Shown here: positions 17,251-25,089 of the stretch, piece by piece
How the letters are laid out: the number at the start of each line of letters is the position of its first letter
Position numbering within the stretch: the stretch's first letter is position 1
From: JAVBMJ01 sp031551275
Lineage (GTDB): Bacteria > Bacteroidota > Bacteroidia > Bacteroidales > Rikenellaceae
Direction: 5' to 3'
Assembly: GCA_031551275.1 (NCBI GenBank)
Contig: JAVBNX010000018.1
Coordinates: 1-64,000 of the forward strand
Length of the DNA stretch: 64,000 nucleotides
Notes under the pieces: generated by a model
Told to the model about the DNA's origin: nothing
What the model saw: the letters and a program-made list of their open reading frames with translations, nothing else
Database searches by the model: none
Position numbers and translations under genes: made by a program

Positions 17251-17257
17251 TACTTTT

Positions 17258-18463
17258 ATGCGAAATTACATTCTTTTAGCCTTCCTGCCCCTGGCAATTT
17301 TCTCCTGCAAGCAGGCCCCTCAACAGGCTTACTCAGACAGCATGGATCCGGCAGCCATACGCCGGGTGGTCAACGATGCGATCGTATGGCAGACGCAGAA
17401 CATGCCCCAGGCGGGCCGCCACGAGTGGAATCCCCAATACACCGGCTGGGCCGACGGGGTCTTCCTGAGCGCGGTCTCCGACTGGGCCGAATACGATAAC
17501 GAGCGGAGCCTCAGGGAGTGGTACCAGGGGGTCGCCGAAAAGGTGCGTTGGGAACCTGCCTGGCGCACGATCAACCCCGCCAACGACGTGGCCGTGAGCC
17601 TGGCTTACGCGAAGATCTGGCAGAACGCCGAGATCAAGGAGCGCTTCCCTCTCTCCGAGATCGGGGAGTGGAACACCGACAAGGTACGCGAGTTGTTCGG
17701 CGGCTGGGGGCCTCTGATCCCCACCATCGAGAGGCTGGACTACCAGATGAAGTACTGCCCGCAGACCGACGACAGCCTTCGTTTCGAGAACCCGCTCAAC
17801 CACGAGCGCTGGTGCTGGTGCGACGCGCTGTACATGGCCGCGCCGACCTACGTGGCGTTCGCCAACATTACAGGCAACCAAGCGTACCTCGACTTCATGG
17901 AGAAGGAGTTCTGGCTTACCTTCGATGTGCTCTACTCCCCCCAGGACAGCCTGATCTACCGCGACACCCGCTTTATCGGGCAAAAGGAGAAAAACGGTGC
18001 CAAAGTCTTCTGGGGCCGGGGCAACGGCTGGGTGTTGGGCGCGCTGGCGCGTGTGATCGATCTGCTGCCGGCGGACTATCCCACCCGGGACCGCTACGTG
18101 GAGATGTACCAGCAGATGATGGCCCGGGTCGCCTCCCTGCAGGATGAGAACGGCTACTGGCATACCAGCATGCTCGATACGGAGAACTACACCTCCCCAG
18201 AGACCAGCGCGACGGGCTTCTTTACCTACGCGCTCTGGTGGGGGATCAACCGGGGGCTGATGGGCGAGGAGTATGTGCCGAAGGCCGAAAAAGCGTGGAA
18301 AGCGATGGTCGCGGCGGTCCATCCCGGCGGCAAACTGGGCTATGTGCAGCCCATCGGCGACGCGCCCGAGAACATATCCTTTGAAAAAAACGAGGTGTAC
18401 GGCACGGCCGCCTTCGCCCTGGCGGGGCTTGAGGCTGCCCGGTACGCCGAAACGATCGATTGA
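17258..18463 (+). CDS. GH105-type unsaturated uronyl hydrolase (YteR/YesR-like), lipoprotein
   Basis: 401 residues with a lipobox (AIFSC). The (alpha/alpha)6-barrel features of GH105 are visible: RWCWCDALYMAAPTY (about 187), where the Asp matches the YteR general acid, VFWGRGNGWVLGAL, and NGYWHTSMLD. GH105 enzymes remove unsaturated galacturonyl or glucuronyl ends from lyase products. With GH88 in the same operon, the locus has two such hydrolases, which may differ in linkage or in the neighbouring sugar. It ends 2 bases before the next gene. Confidence 0.9.
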   Translation: MRNYILLAFLPLAIFSCKQAPQQAYSDSMDPAAIRRVVNDAIVWQTQNMPQAGRHEWNPQYTGWADGVFLSAVSDWAEYDNERSLREWYQGVAEKVRWEPAWRTINPANDVAVSLAYAKIWQNAEIKERFPLSEIGEWNTDKVRELFGGWGPLIPTIERLDYQMKYCPQTDDSLRFENPLNHERWCWCDALYMAAPTYVAFANITGNQAYLDFMEKEFWLTFDVLYSPQDSLIYRDTRFIGQKEKNGAKVFWGRGNGWVLGALARVIDLLPADYPTRDRYVEMYQQMMARVASLQDENGYWHTSMLDTENYTSPETSATGFFTYALWWGINRGLMGEEYVPKAEKAWKAMVAAVHPGGKLGYVQPIGDAPENISFEKNEVYGTAAFALAGLEAARYAETID

Positions 18464-18465
18464 CC

Positions 18466-19632
18466 ATGACATCCAGAGAGAGAATTCAATTAGCCGTCGA
18501 CCACAAAGAGGCCGATAGGGTACCCTATGACCTGGCCGGGACGACCGTGACCGGGATCTGCGTCGGGGCATTCAAAAACGCCATGCGCGAGAGGGGACTC
18601 TCCACCGAATTCCAGAAGGAGGTGGATCCCATTTCGCAGATCGTAACCCCCGTCGAGGAGACGCTCGAGGTGTTGAAATCCGACACGCGCCGCATCGGTG
18701 CGCGCCGGGTAATCGACTACGAGGATATCCGCACCAAGCAGGGGACGGAGTGGTCGCTGGTCGACCATTGGGACTGCCTGTGGAAACTGGACGAGACCAA
18801 GGACCTCTACTACAACCAGTTTACACACCCGTTGGAGAGCTACGACTCGATTACCGAGGGGTTGCAGAAATGGCACGTGCCAGACTGGAGCAAATACGTG
18901 CCCCAGATGGAGAAGGACATCGCCGAGCAGGCTCCCTTCCTGGACGGATACGCCGGGATCGCCGACAGGAATTGCGCGGGGCTGACCGAGATGTCGCTCC
19001 GCATCCGGGGCTACACCAAGTGGTACATGGACCTGTTCCTCGATCCCGAGGGGGTGGACGCGCTTCTGGAACAGATTACCCAACACAAGCTCGACTACTG
19101 GAAGTCGCTGTTCGACTGGATGGATAAAAACGGGGTAACCCAGAAGATCGACGTGGTCAGCGAGTGCGACGATCTGGGAACCCAGTCCTCGACGCTGATC
19201 GACCCCGACCAGTTGCGCGAGCTGGTCATCCCGCGTTTCAAGCGGATCTGGGCTTATACCAAGCAGCGCGCTCCCCACGCCAAAAACTTCATGCACACCT
19301 GCGGGGCGGTCAGGCCCCTGCTGCCCGATCTGATCGAGGCGGGGCTGGATATCTACAACCCGGTGCAGTTTACCGCCAAGGACATGGACCTGGCGGGATT
19401 GAAGCGCGACTTCGGGAAAGACCTGGTCTTCTGGGGCGGGGGGATCGACACCCAGTCGACCCTGTGCAAGGGTACCCCCCAGCAGGTCTCGGACGAGATC
19501 AAGCGCATACTCGACATCATGGCCCCGGGCGGAGGCTTCGTCTTCGCCCCGGTGCACAACATTCAGGACGACGTTTCGGCCGCCAACTTCTGGGCCATGT
19601 GGGACACGTTGCAGGAGTACGGAAAATATTAG
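18466..19632 (+). CDS. Uroporphyrinogen decarboxylase/MtaA-superfamily protein in PUL
   Basis: 388 residues, starting at ATG 18466; a TTG two codons upstream is less likely. The URO-D-type TIM barrel is clear: SRERIQLAVDHKEADRVP at the N-terminus, then FMHTCGAV (about 276), GLDIYNPVQ, VFWGGGIDTQSTLCKGTP and GGGFVFAPVHNIQ near the end. The HTCG motif resembles the zinc-binding His/Cys of MtaA/CmuA corrinoid methyltransferases, so methyl transfer is more likely than haem synthesis. No signal peptide, so cytoplasmic. It sits inside a glycan operon between GH105 and an uronate-type transporter, with gaps of 2 and 6 bases. Its substrate is unknown; a role in removing methyl groups from an O-methylated sugar is inference. 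Confidence 0.8.
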   Translation: MTSRERIQLAVDHKEADRVPYDLAGTTVTGICVGAFKNAMRERGLSTEFQKEVDPISQIVTPVEETLEVLKSDTRRIGARRVIDYEDIRTKQGTEWSLVDHWDCLWKLDETKDLYYNQFTHPLESYDSITEGLQKWHVPDWSKYVPQMEKDIAEQAPFLDGYAGIADRNCAGLTEMSLRIRGYTKWYMDLFLDPEGVDALLEQITQHKLDYWKSLFDWMDKNGVTQKIDVVSECDDLGTQSSTLIDPDQLRELVIPRFKRIWAYTKQRAPHAKNFMHTCGAVRPLLPDLIEAGLDIYNPVQFTAKDMDLAGLKRDFGKDLVFWGGGIDTQSTLCKGTPQQVSDEIKRILDIMAPGGGFVFAPVHNIQDDVSAANFWAMWDTLQEYGKY

Positions 19633-19638
19633 GATACC

Positions 19639-20895
19639 ATGAAAAACTACCGCTGGACGATCTGCGCCCTGTTGTTCTTCGCCACCACGATCAACTACCT
19701 CGACAGGGCGGTGATCGGCCTGTTGAAAGAGACCTTGACCGGGGAGTTCAACTGGAGCGAGAGCGACTACGGCAACATCATCATCTGTTTCCAGGTCGCC
19801 TACGCCGTTTCGCTGCTGGGCGTGGGCTGGATCATCGACAAGGTGGGGACCAAACTGGGTTACACCCTTTCGATGATCGTCTGGAGCGTGGCCGCCGTCT
19901 TCCACGCCTTCGCGCGCGGGACTGTGGGCTTCGGCGCGGCAAGGGCCATGCTGGGCGCGGGCGAGGCGGGTAACTTCCCCGCCGCCAACAAGACCGTGGC
20001 CGAGTGGTTCCCCTTGAAGGAGCGCGCCCTGGCCACCGGGATCTACAACTCGGGATCGACCATCGGGGCCATCGTCGCGCCGATCGCCGTGCCGTTCATC
20101 GCCATCCAGTGGGGATGGAAATGGGCCTTTATCGCCACGGGTCTGATCGGGTTTATCTGGCTGGTCTTCTGGTTGCTTTGCTACCGCGCGCCGGACAAGG
20201 CGCAGGTGGAAGCCATGCAGGCCGAGCAACCCGAACCGGAGGAGTCCACCGCCAAGGTAAGCTGGTTCAGGCTGTTGGGTTACAAGCAGACCTGGGCTTT
20301 CGTGGTGGGGAAATTCTTCTCCGACCCCGTCTGGTGGTTCTTTTTGTTCTGGCTTCCCGCCTTCCTTAAATCGGAGTACGGGCTGACCGGGATGCAGGTC
20401 TCGCTGCCCTTGATCGTGGTCTACGCCATCTCCTCGGTGGGGAGCGTGTTCGGCGGCTGGCTGCCCAAACGGATGATCGAGGCGGGCAGAAGCGAGTCGG
20501 GCTCACGCAAGACCTCGATGCTGGTCTACGCGTTGATCCCGCTCCTGGTGCTGGTGGCCCAATGGGCGGGACGGTTCAATATGTGGTACGCGATCATTAT
20601 CATCGCGCTGGCTTGCGCGGCGCACTGCGCGTGGATGGCCAATTTGTTCGCCACGGTCTCTGATATGTTCCCCAAGAAGGCCGTCGCCTCGGTAACGGGC
20701 ATCGGCGGGATGGCCGGATCGGTGGGCGGGATCCTGATCGCCTGGGCCGCCGGTCTGCTCTTCGACCACTACAAGGCGATGGGCGATATCCGCGTGGGCT
20801 ACGGGATCATGTTCATGGTCTGCGCAGTGGCCTACCTGATCGCCTGGCTGATCATGCATTTCCTGGTCCCGAAATACAAGCGCCTCGATATATGA
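19639..20895 (+). CDS. MFS transporter, anion:cation symporter (hexuronate ExuT-like)
   Basis: 418 residues with about 12 membrane segments. TINYLDRAVIGLLK near the N-terminus and GWIIDKVGTKLGY between helices 2 and 3 are typical of the ACS branch that includes ExuT (glucuronate/galacturonate) and related sugar-acid carriers. In the inner membrane it would move monomeric uronate products of the GH88/GH105 steps into the cytosol. It overlaps the downstream lyase gene by 4 bases. The exact substrate is inferred from context. Confidence 0.85.
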   Translation: MKNYRWTICALLFFATTINYLDRAVIGLLKETLTGEFNWSESDYGNIIICFQVAYAVSLLGVGWIIDKVGTKLGYTLSMIVWSVAAVFHAFARGTVGFGAARAMLGAGEAGNFPAANKTVAEWFPLKERALATGIYNSGSTIGAIVAPIAVPFIAIQWGWKWAFIATGLIGFIWLVFWLLCYRAPDKAQVEAMQAEQPEPEESTAKVSWFRLLGYKQTWAFVVGKFFSDPVWWFFLFWLPAFLKSEYGLTGMQVSLPLIVVYAISSVGSVFGGWLPKRMIEAGRSESGSRKTSMLVYALIPLLVLVAQWAGRFNMWYAIIIIALACAAHCAWMANLFATVSDMFPKKAVASVTGIGGMAGSVGGILIAWAAGLLFDHYKAMGDIRVGYGIMFMVCAVAYLIAWLIMHFLVPKYKRLDI

Positions 20896-22157
20896 AAAAG
20901 CTGATCTTTGCGGCGGTCGGTTTGTTGGCGGCCGCCTGCTGCCGGGTTGCTGAACCGAAGCCCGAACCGGGCGCGTTTTGCGTGAACATCCCCGCGGAGC
21001 ATCCCCGGATGGTTTTGAACAAGGCTGAGTTGGAAGCCCTTAAAGCGCATGTCGCCTCGGCGGAACAGCCCTGGAAAGGCGCGTGGGAAAACCTGCAGGC
21101 CACGGTCGAAAAGTACGCTTCCGACGAGTGGCAGCCCGATGTGTACATGGGCGACAACACGATGGATTACTACAAAGCCCTGATGCGGGACGGGGACGCG
21201 GCACGCGATCTGGCGATCGCCTACTGGGTCTCCGGCGAGGAGAGGTACGCCCGAAAAGGGGCGGCGATCCTCGCGGCCTGGCTGCCCAAAGAGGGTGCGC
21301 TGCCCGGCACGGCCTTCGATATGGAGGTCAACTACCCCAACCTGGGGATGCTGACCGGGCGGAGTATTTTTCCGTACCTCTACGCCTACGATCTGTTGAA
21401 AGGGGCGGGTAAGATCCCCGCCGGGGCGGATGCCAGGCTCGAGGAGTGGCTGCGCAGCCGCGTGGAGTACGTCAAGCAAGGCTCCCTGCGTTGGCGCGAC
21501 AGCAACTACTTTGACCGCCAATGGTACCAGAACCACCTGGTGGCCGACGCGATGGGCCTGATGGCGATCGCCGTGACCCTGAGGGACAGCGCGCTGATGC
21601 AGTATGCGGTCGACTCGCCCATCAACGAAAGGGACGTTAAGGAGTTGGTCTCCGGAATAATCCTGATGGAGGGCCAGCCAAAATACTACCGCGAGCCGGG
21701 CGACTGGCCCACCCAAACGGGCGAGATCGCCGACCGCTACCGCCATTTCGCCATAGGCGGACATTACAAAGATTATGTAACTTTGCCCGACCGGGGACTG
21801 CAATACTGCGGGCTTTCGTCGAGCCTGCTGCTCTCCATCGCCGAGATGGGACGGCACAACGGGATCGACGTCTACCAATACGTCGCGCCCGAGGGGGAGA
21901 ACCTCAAGCTGCCGATGCTGTTCTATTCGGAGTTCTACATCACGCACGATTCGTCGGTCAACGGCGGGTTCTATGCCGGGGAGGACGACTGGATCAACGC
22001 TGGGGACGCCGACACGTGGGAGATGTGGGAGGTGGCCAATAAACGGTGGCCCGGCGAGGAAAAATTCCGCGAAGTGTTGCGCGTCAACCGGGGGAATTAC
22101 CTTTCGATGCACCAACTGGGGCCGGTTTCGCTGACCCATGCGGAAAAAATAGATTAA
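20892..22157 (+). CDS. Alginate-lyase-superfamily polysaccharide lyase (PL38-like?)
   Basis: 421 residues with a signal ending in CC (probable lipoprotein, Cys about 17). The alginate_lyase (alpha/alpha)-barrel domain fills the protein: HPRMVLNKAELEALK, RDLAIAYWVSGEERYARKGAAILAAWL, YQNHLVADAMGLMAIA (about 213, Asn-His pair) and RGLQYCGLSSSLLL (about 303). The Tyr there lines up with the catalytic Tyr of PL5-type alginate lyases (RALHYHxYAL). Such enzymes cleave polyuronates by beta-elimination. PL38, which includes glucuronan and alginate lyases, is my best family guess but needs a profile search. The next gene is a close paralogue starting 2 bases on. Confidence 0.8.
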   Translation: MKKLIFAAVGLLAAACCRVAEPKPEPGAFCVNIPAEHPRMVLNKAELEALKAHVASAEQPWKGAWENLQATVEKYASDEWQPDVYMGDNTMDYYKALMRDGDAARDLAIAYWVSGEERYARKGAAILAAWLPKEGALPGTAFDMEVNYPNLGMLTGRSIFPYLYAYDLLKGAGKIPAGADARLEEWLRSRVEYVKQGSLRWRDSNYFDRQWYQNHLVADAMGLMAIAVTLRDSALMQYAVDSPINERDVKELVSGIILMEGQPKYYREPGDWPTQTGEIADRYRHFAIGGHYKDYVTLPDRGLQYCGLSSSLLLSIAEMGRHNGIDVYQYVAPEGENLKLPMLFYSEFYITHDSSVNGGFYAGEDDWINAGDADTWEMWEVANKRWPGEEKFREVLRVNRGNYLSMHQLGPVSLTHAEKID

Positions 22158-22158
22158 A

Positions 22159-24099
22159 ATGAAAAAAATCCTTTTGCTGTTGTGCCTTTTGGCCGGGATG
22201 AAGGCCTTCGGGGCCTTTCCGGAGCGTCCACGGTTGGTCCTTTCGGCCTCGGACCTGGTGGAGTTGAGAGAGCATGTGGAGTCGGAGAAGCAGCCCTGGA
22301 AATGGGCCTGGGAGAACCTGCAAAAGGATGCCGAGCGGTATATGGCGGAGAAATTCCAGCCCATGCCCTACTTCGGGCCCGACAGCAAAAAGTGCTACGA
22401 CGTTTTGATGCGGGACGCCTACGCGGCCCGCGACCTGGCCATCGCCTATTACGCCTCGGGCGAGAAGCGCTACGCCGAAAAGGCCGCCATGATCCTGGCC
22501 GCGTGGCTGCCCAGGGAGGGCCCCCTGCCCGGGACGGCGTTCGATCCCGAGTTGAACTACTCGAGCCTGGGGATGCTTGCCGCCCGCTCGATCTTCCCCT
22601 ACCTCTACGCCTACGACCTGTTGAAAGGGGGCGGCATGATCCCCGAGGGGGCCGATGCGAGGCTGGAGGAGTGGTTGAGAAGCCGTGCGGAGCAAATCCG
22701 CGAGGGAGCCCGCCGGTGGAAGGATAACGACTACTTCGATAAGCAGTATTACCAGAACCACATCGTCGCCGACGCGATGGGCCTGATGGCGATCGGGATC
22801 ACTTTGGGCGACGAACAGATGGTCCGGTACGCGGTCGACTCGCCCGGGAACGAGCGCGATCTGAAAGATTTGATCGCCGGGATCATCCTGATGGAGGGCG
22901 AGAAACCCTACTACCGCGAGCCGGGCGACTGGCCCGTGCAGACGGGCGAGATCGCCGACCGCTACCGCCACTTCGAGATCGGGGGGCACTACAAGGACTA
23001 TGTGACCAAGCCCAACCGGGGGCTGCAGTACTGCGGGCTCTCGACCACGCTGTTGATGATCGCCGCCGAGATGGGGCGTTTGAACGGGATCGACCTGTGG
23101 GGCTATGTCGCCCCGGGGGGCGAAACGCTGCGCCTGCCGTTGGAGTTCTACTCGGGATTCTATTACCTGAAAAGCGATACGATCCAGGGCGGGTTCTACA
23201 CCGGGGAGAAACCCTGGATCAACGGCAACGAGTCGTGCACCTGGACGATGTGGGAGGTGGGCAACAAGCGCCTGCCCGGCGAAAAGAAATTCGAGGCGGT
23301 CCTGGAGGCCAACCGGGGCGGGAAGTATATGCCCCTGCATTTGCTGGGCCCCGTGGCGTTGACCCACGCCGTGGCCCTGACTCCGGAGCAGGAGATGGCT
23401 GCCCTCAAATTGCTTCCCTGGAAGACAACCTTTGAGGACGGTATGAGAGGCGATTGGCAGGAGAAATGGCATCTGGATGGCGAGGTCGGGACGGTAAAAA
23501 CCTCGCCCAAAGGGCTGGAAATGAAGGCCGGGCCCCAGGAGAAGAACAACGCCGACCACATGGTTTTGTGGGCCAAACCGGAGTTCAAGGGCCCCGTCAG
23601 GATCGAATACGACTTTACCCGGTTGGATAAATCGAAGGCCGGGACGGTCAATATCATCTACCTGATGGCCACCGGAAGCGGCCAGGGCCCCTACAAGGAG
23701 GATATTTTCGAATGGAACGACCTGCGCAAAGTCCCCGCGATGGCTACCTATTTCGACCACATGAACGCCTACCACATCAGCTACGCGACCGTGGACCCGG
23801 AGGGCAGCTACGTACGTGCGCGCAGATATATGCCCCTGCTGAACAAGGGATTGAACGGCACGGCTTTAACGCCCGAGTACATCCATGCCGATATGTTCAA
23901 GCCCGGCGTGAAGTACCACATCACAGTCATCCAACACGGCGACAGGCTCTTTCTGGAGGCGACCGGCAAGGGGAAGACCGAGCTCTTCTGGTTCGATACC
24001 TCGACCCTGCCGCCTTTGGACCGCGGGCGCGTAGGCCTGCGGTTGATGTGGACGCGCAACTCGCTCTTCTCGGATTTCTCGGTCGGAACGCTGGAATAA
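22159..24099 (+). CDS. Alginate-lyase-superfamily lyase fused to DUF1961 (YesU-like) domain
   Basis: 646 residues. Signal peptide MKKILLLLCLLAGMKAFG. Residues about 20-400 are closely similar to the preceding gene (QNHIVADAMGLMAIG about 198; RGLQYCGLSTTLL with the presumed catalytic Tyr about 288), so the two arose by tandem duplication. Residues about 415-646 form a concanavalin-like DUF1961 domain (VRIEYDFTRLD, NIIYLMATGSGQGPY, MNAYHISYAT, ITVIQHGDRLFLEATGKGK). DUF1961 is known from YesU of Bacillus rhamnogalacturonan clusters. The added domain may bind glycan or add a second activity. Last gene of the PUL operon. Confidence 0.8.
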   Translation: MKKILLLLCLLAGMKAFGAFPERPRLVLSASDLVELREHVESEKQPWKWAWENLQKDAERYMAEKFQPMPYFGPDSKKCYDVLMRDAYAARDLAIAYYASGEKRYAEKAAMILAAWLPREGPLPGTAFDPELNYSSLGMLAARSIFPYLYAYDLLKGGGMIPEGADARLEEWLRSRAEQIREGARRWKDNDYFDKQYYQNHIVADAMGLMAIGITLGDEQMVRYAVDSPGNERDLKDLIAGIILMEGEKPYYREPGDWPVQTGEIADRYRHFEIGGHYKDYVTKPNRGLQYCGLSTTLLMIAAEMGRLNGIDLWGYVAPGGETLRLPLEFYSGFYYLKSDTIQGGFYTGEKPWINGNESCTWTMWEVGNKRLPGEKKFEAVLEANRGGKYMPLHLLGPVALTHAVALTPEQEMAALKLLPWKTTFEDGMRGDWQEKWHLDGEVGTVKTSPKGLEMKAGPQEKNNADHMVLWAKPEFKGPVRIEYDFTRLDKSKAGTVNIIYLMATGSGQGPYKEDIFEWNDLRKVPAMATYFDHMNAYHISYATVDPEGSYVRARRYMPLLNKGLNGTALTPEYIHADMFKPGVKYHITVIQHGDRLFLEATGKGKTELFWFDTSTLPPLDRGRVGLRLMWTRNSLFSDFSVGTLE

Positions 24100-24105
24100 A
24101 ATAAA

Positions 24106-24130
24106 GAAGGGAGCCTCAAAGGCTCCCTTC
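24106..24130. terminator. Shared hairpin between convergent PUL operon and methyltransferase
   Basis: A perfect 10-bp stem (gaagggagcc with ggctcccttc) and 5-base loop sit between the two stop codons. The minus side is followed by a T-rich run (tttattttatt), so it fits the methyltransferase best; the plus side has a weak T run only. Confidence 0.75.
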
Positions 24131-24134
24131 CCGG

Positions 24135-24908
24135 TTACAGTTTCCTGCCTATGTAGAACACATAGCCGTAAAACTCCTTGTATTTGTGGTAGAGTCCCAT
24201 TTCATGGCGTTGGCTGGCGATCAGCGACTCGGCGGTGGGATTTCCTGCGTATTTCTTCAGGAAGATCTCCTGCGCGGCCGCCTGCGGGGCGTAGAAATCC
24301 TCGGTCCAGCAGCTCTCCGGCAGGATAAAGTGCGCGACCGGGACATACCCCGCCCGTTGCATCTGGGCGACGTTGTCGGGGATCGTCGTGATCAGGGGGT
24401 AGGAGTCCATCCAGAACTTTTCGATCTCGGCGGGACGCTCGGCCGTAAACCACGACGCCTCGGTCACGGCGACGTAGCCGCCGGGTTTGAGCATGCGCCG
24501 CCACTCGGTCAGGCCCCTCTCGAAGCCGATGTTGTAGATCGCGCCCTCCGACCAGATCAGGTCCAGCTCTTCATCCCCGAAGGAGAGGTCGTCCATCGAG
24601 CCGACCACGCCCTGCACCCTGTCTTGGAGGCCCAGGGCGGCGGCGTTCGCGTTGAACCGGTCGATAAAGGCGGGGAACAGGTCGATGCCGGTAATATGTC
24701 CCTGGACGTGCTGCGCCAGGGTCATGGTCTGGCCGCCCGTGCCGCAGCCGATATCGGCGATGCGGGATTGGGGAGTCAGGTTATCGATGTATTCCAGCGC
24801 CCTGAGGGTCATTTCGGGGCTTCCCGGGCCTTGGCGTTCAACGCCTGAGAAGTATTCGCAGATCAGGTTGAAGTCGAAATCGTGAACGGTTTTATATTCG
24901 TTTTCCAT
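24135..24908 (-). CDS. Class I SAM-dependent methyltransferase
   Basis: 257 residues of Rossmann-fold methyltransferase: motif I IADIGCGTGGQT (about 55), the acidic end of strand 2 in ITGIDLFP, LIWSEGAIYNIG (motif IV region) and LKPGGYVAVTEASWF (motif VI). Resembles small-molecule methyltransferases (UbiE/Methyltransf_25 type). Substrate unknown. No signal peptide, so cytoplasmic. Convergent with the PUL, and preceded by a roughly 150-base leader with two hairpins and its own -7 box. Whether it serves the glycan locus is uncertain. Confidence 0.85.
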   Translation of the reverse strand: MENEYKTVHDFDFNLICEYFSGVERQGPGSPEMTLRALEYIDNLTPQSRIADIGCGTGGQTMTLAQHVQGHITGIDLFPAFIDRFNANAAALGLQDRVQGVVGSMDDLSFGDEELDLIWSEGAIYNIGFERGLTEWRRMLKPGGYVAVTEASWFTAERPAEIEKFWMDSYPLITTIPDNVAQMQRAGYVPVAHFILPESCWTEDFYAPQAAAQEIFLKKYAGNPTAESLIASQRHEMGLYHKYKEFYGYVFYIGRKL

Positions 24909-24945
24909 TGTTGTTTTTCGTTGAAAATCAATAATAAAAAGAGTG

Positions 24946-25010
24946 CCCGGAAAGAGAATTCCGGGAAAAACGAAAGGGACAATCCGAAAGTTTAATGCTT
25001 CACGGATTGT
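24946..25010 (-). promoter_or_regulatory. Two-hairpin leader before the methyltransferase gene
   Basis: Two stems lie in the minus-strand leader: acaatccg/cggattgt (24979-24986 with 25003-25010) and cccggaa/ttccggg (24946-24952 with 24959-24965). The second is followed by a T run (cactcttttta), so it looks like an intrinsic terminator. It could end the upstream glycosidase transcript, or act as an attenuator for the methyltransferase, since a -7 box stands upstream of both. No known riboswitch is recognised. Confidence 0.45.
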
Positions 25011-25067
25011 TTACAACACCGAATCCGAATATAGGAAGAGGGTAAACATCCAAGGGTTTTAGTACTG

Positions 25068-25075
25068 CAAAGGTA
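25068..25075 (-). promoter_or_regulatory. -7 box between glycosidase and methyltransferase genes
   Basis: Minus-strand TAccTTTG followed by cag, the same octamer plus context as at rplS and surE, lies 15 bases beyond the glycosidase stop. It would start a leader of about 155 nt to the methyltransferase ATG. Confidence 0.6.
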
Positions 25076-25089
25076 AGCAAAGTTTCTGG

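Noticed and set aside
18466..19632. HemE (haem synthesis uroporphyrinogen decarboxylase)
   Set aside because: Operon context is glycan use, the HTCG motif is of methyltransferase type, and no other haem genes are present.
24909..25067. SAM or SAH riboswitch before the methyltransferase gene
   Set aside because: The two hairpins do not match a SAM-I, SAM-II or SAH consensus that I can recognise.
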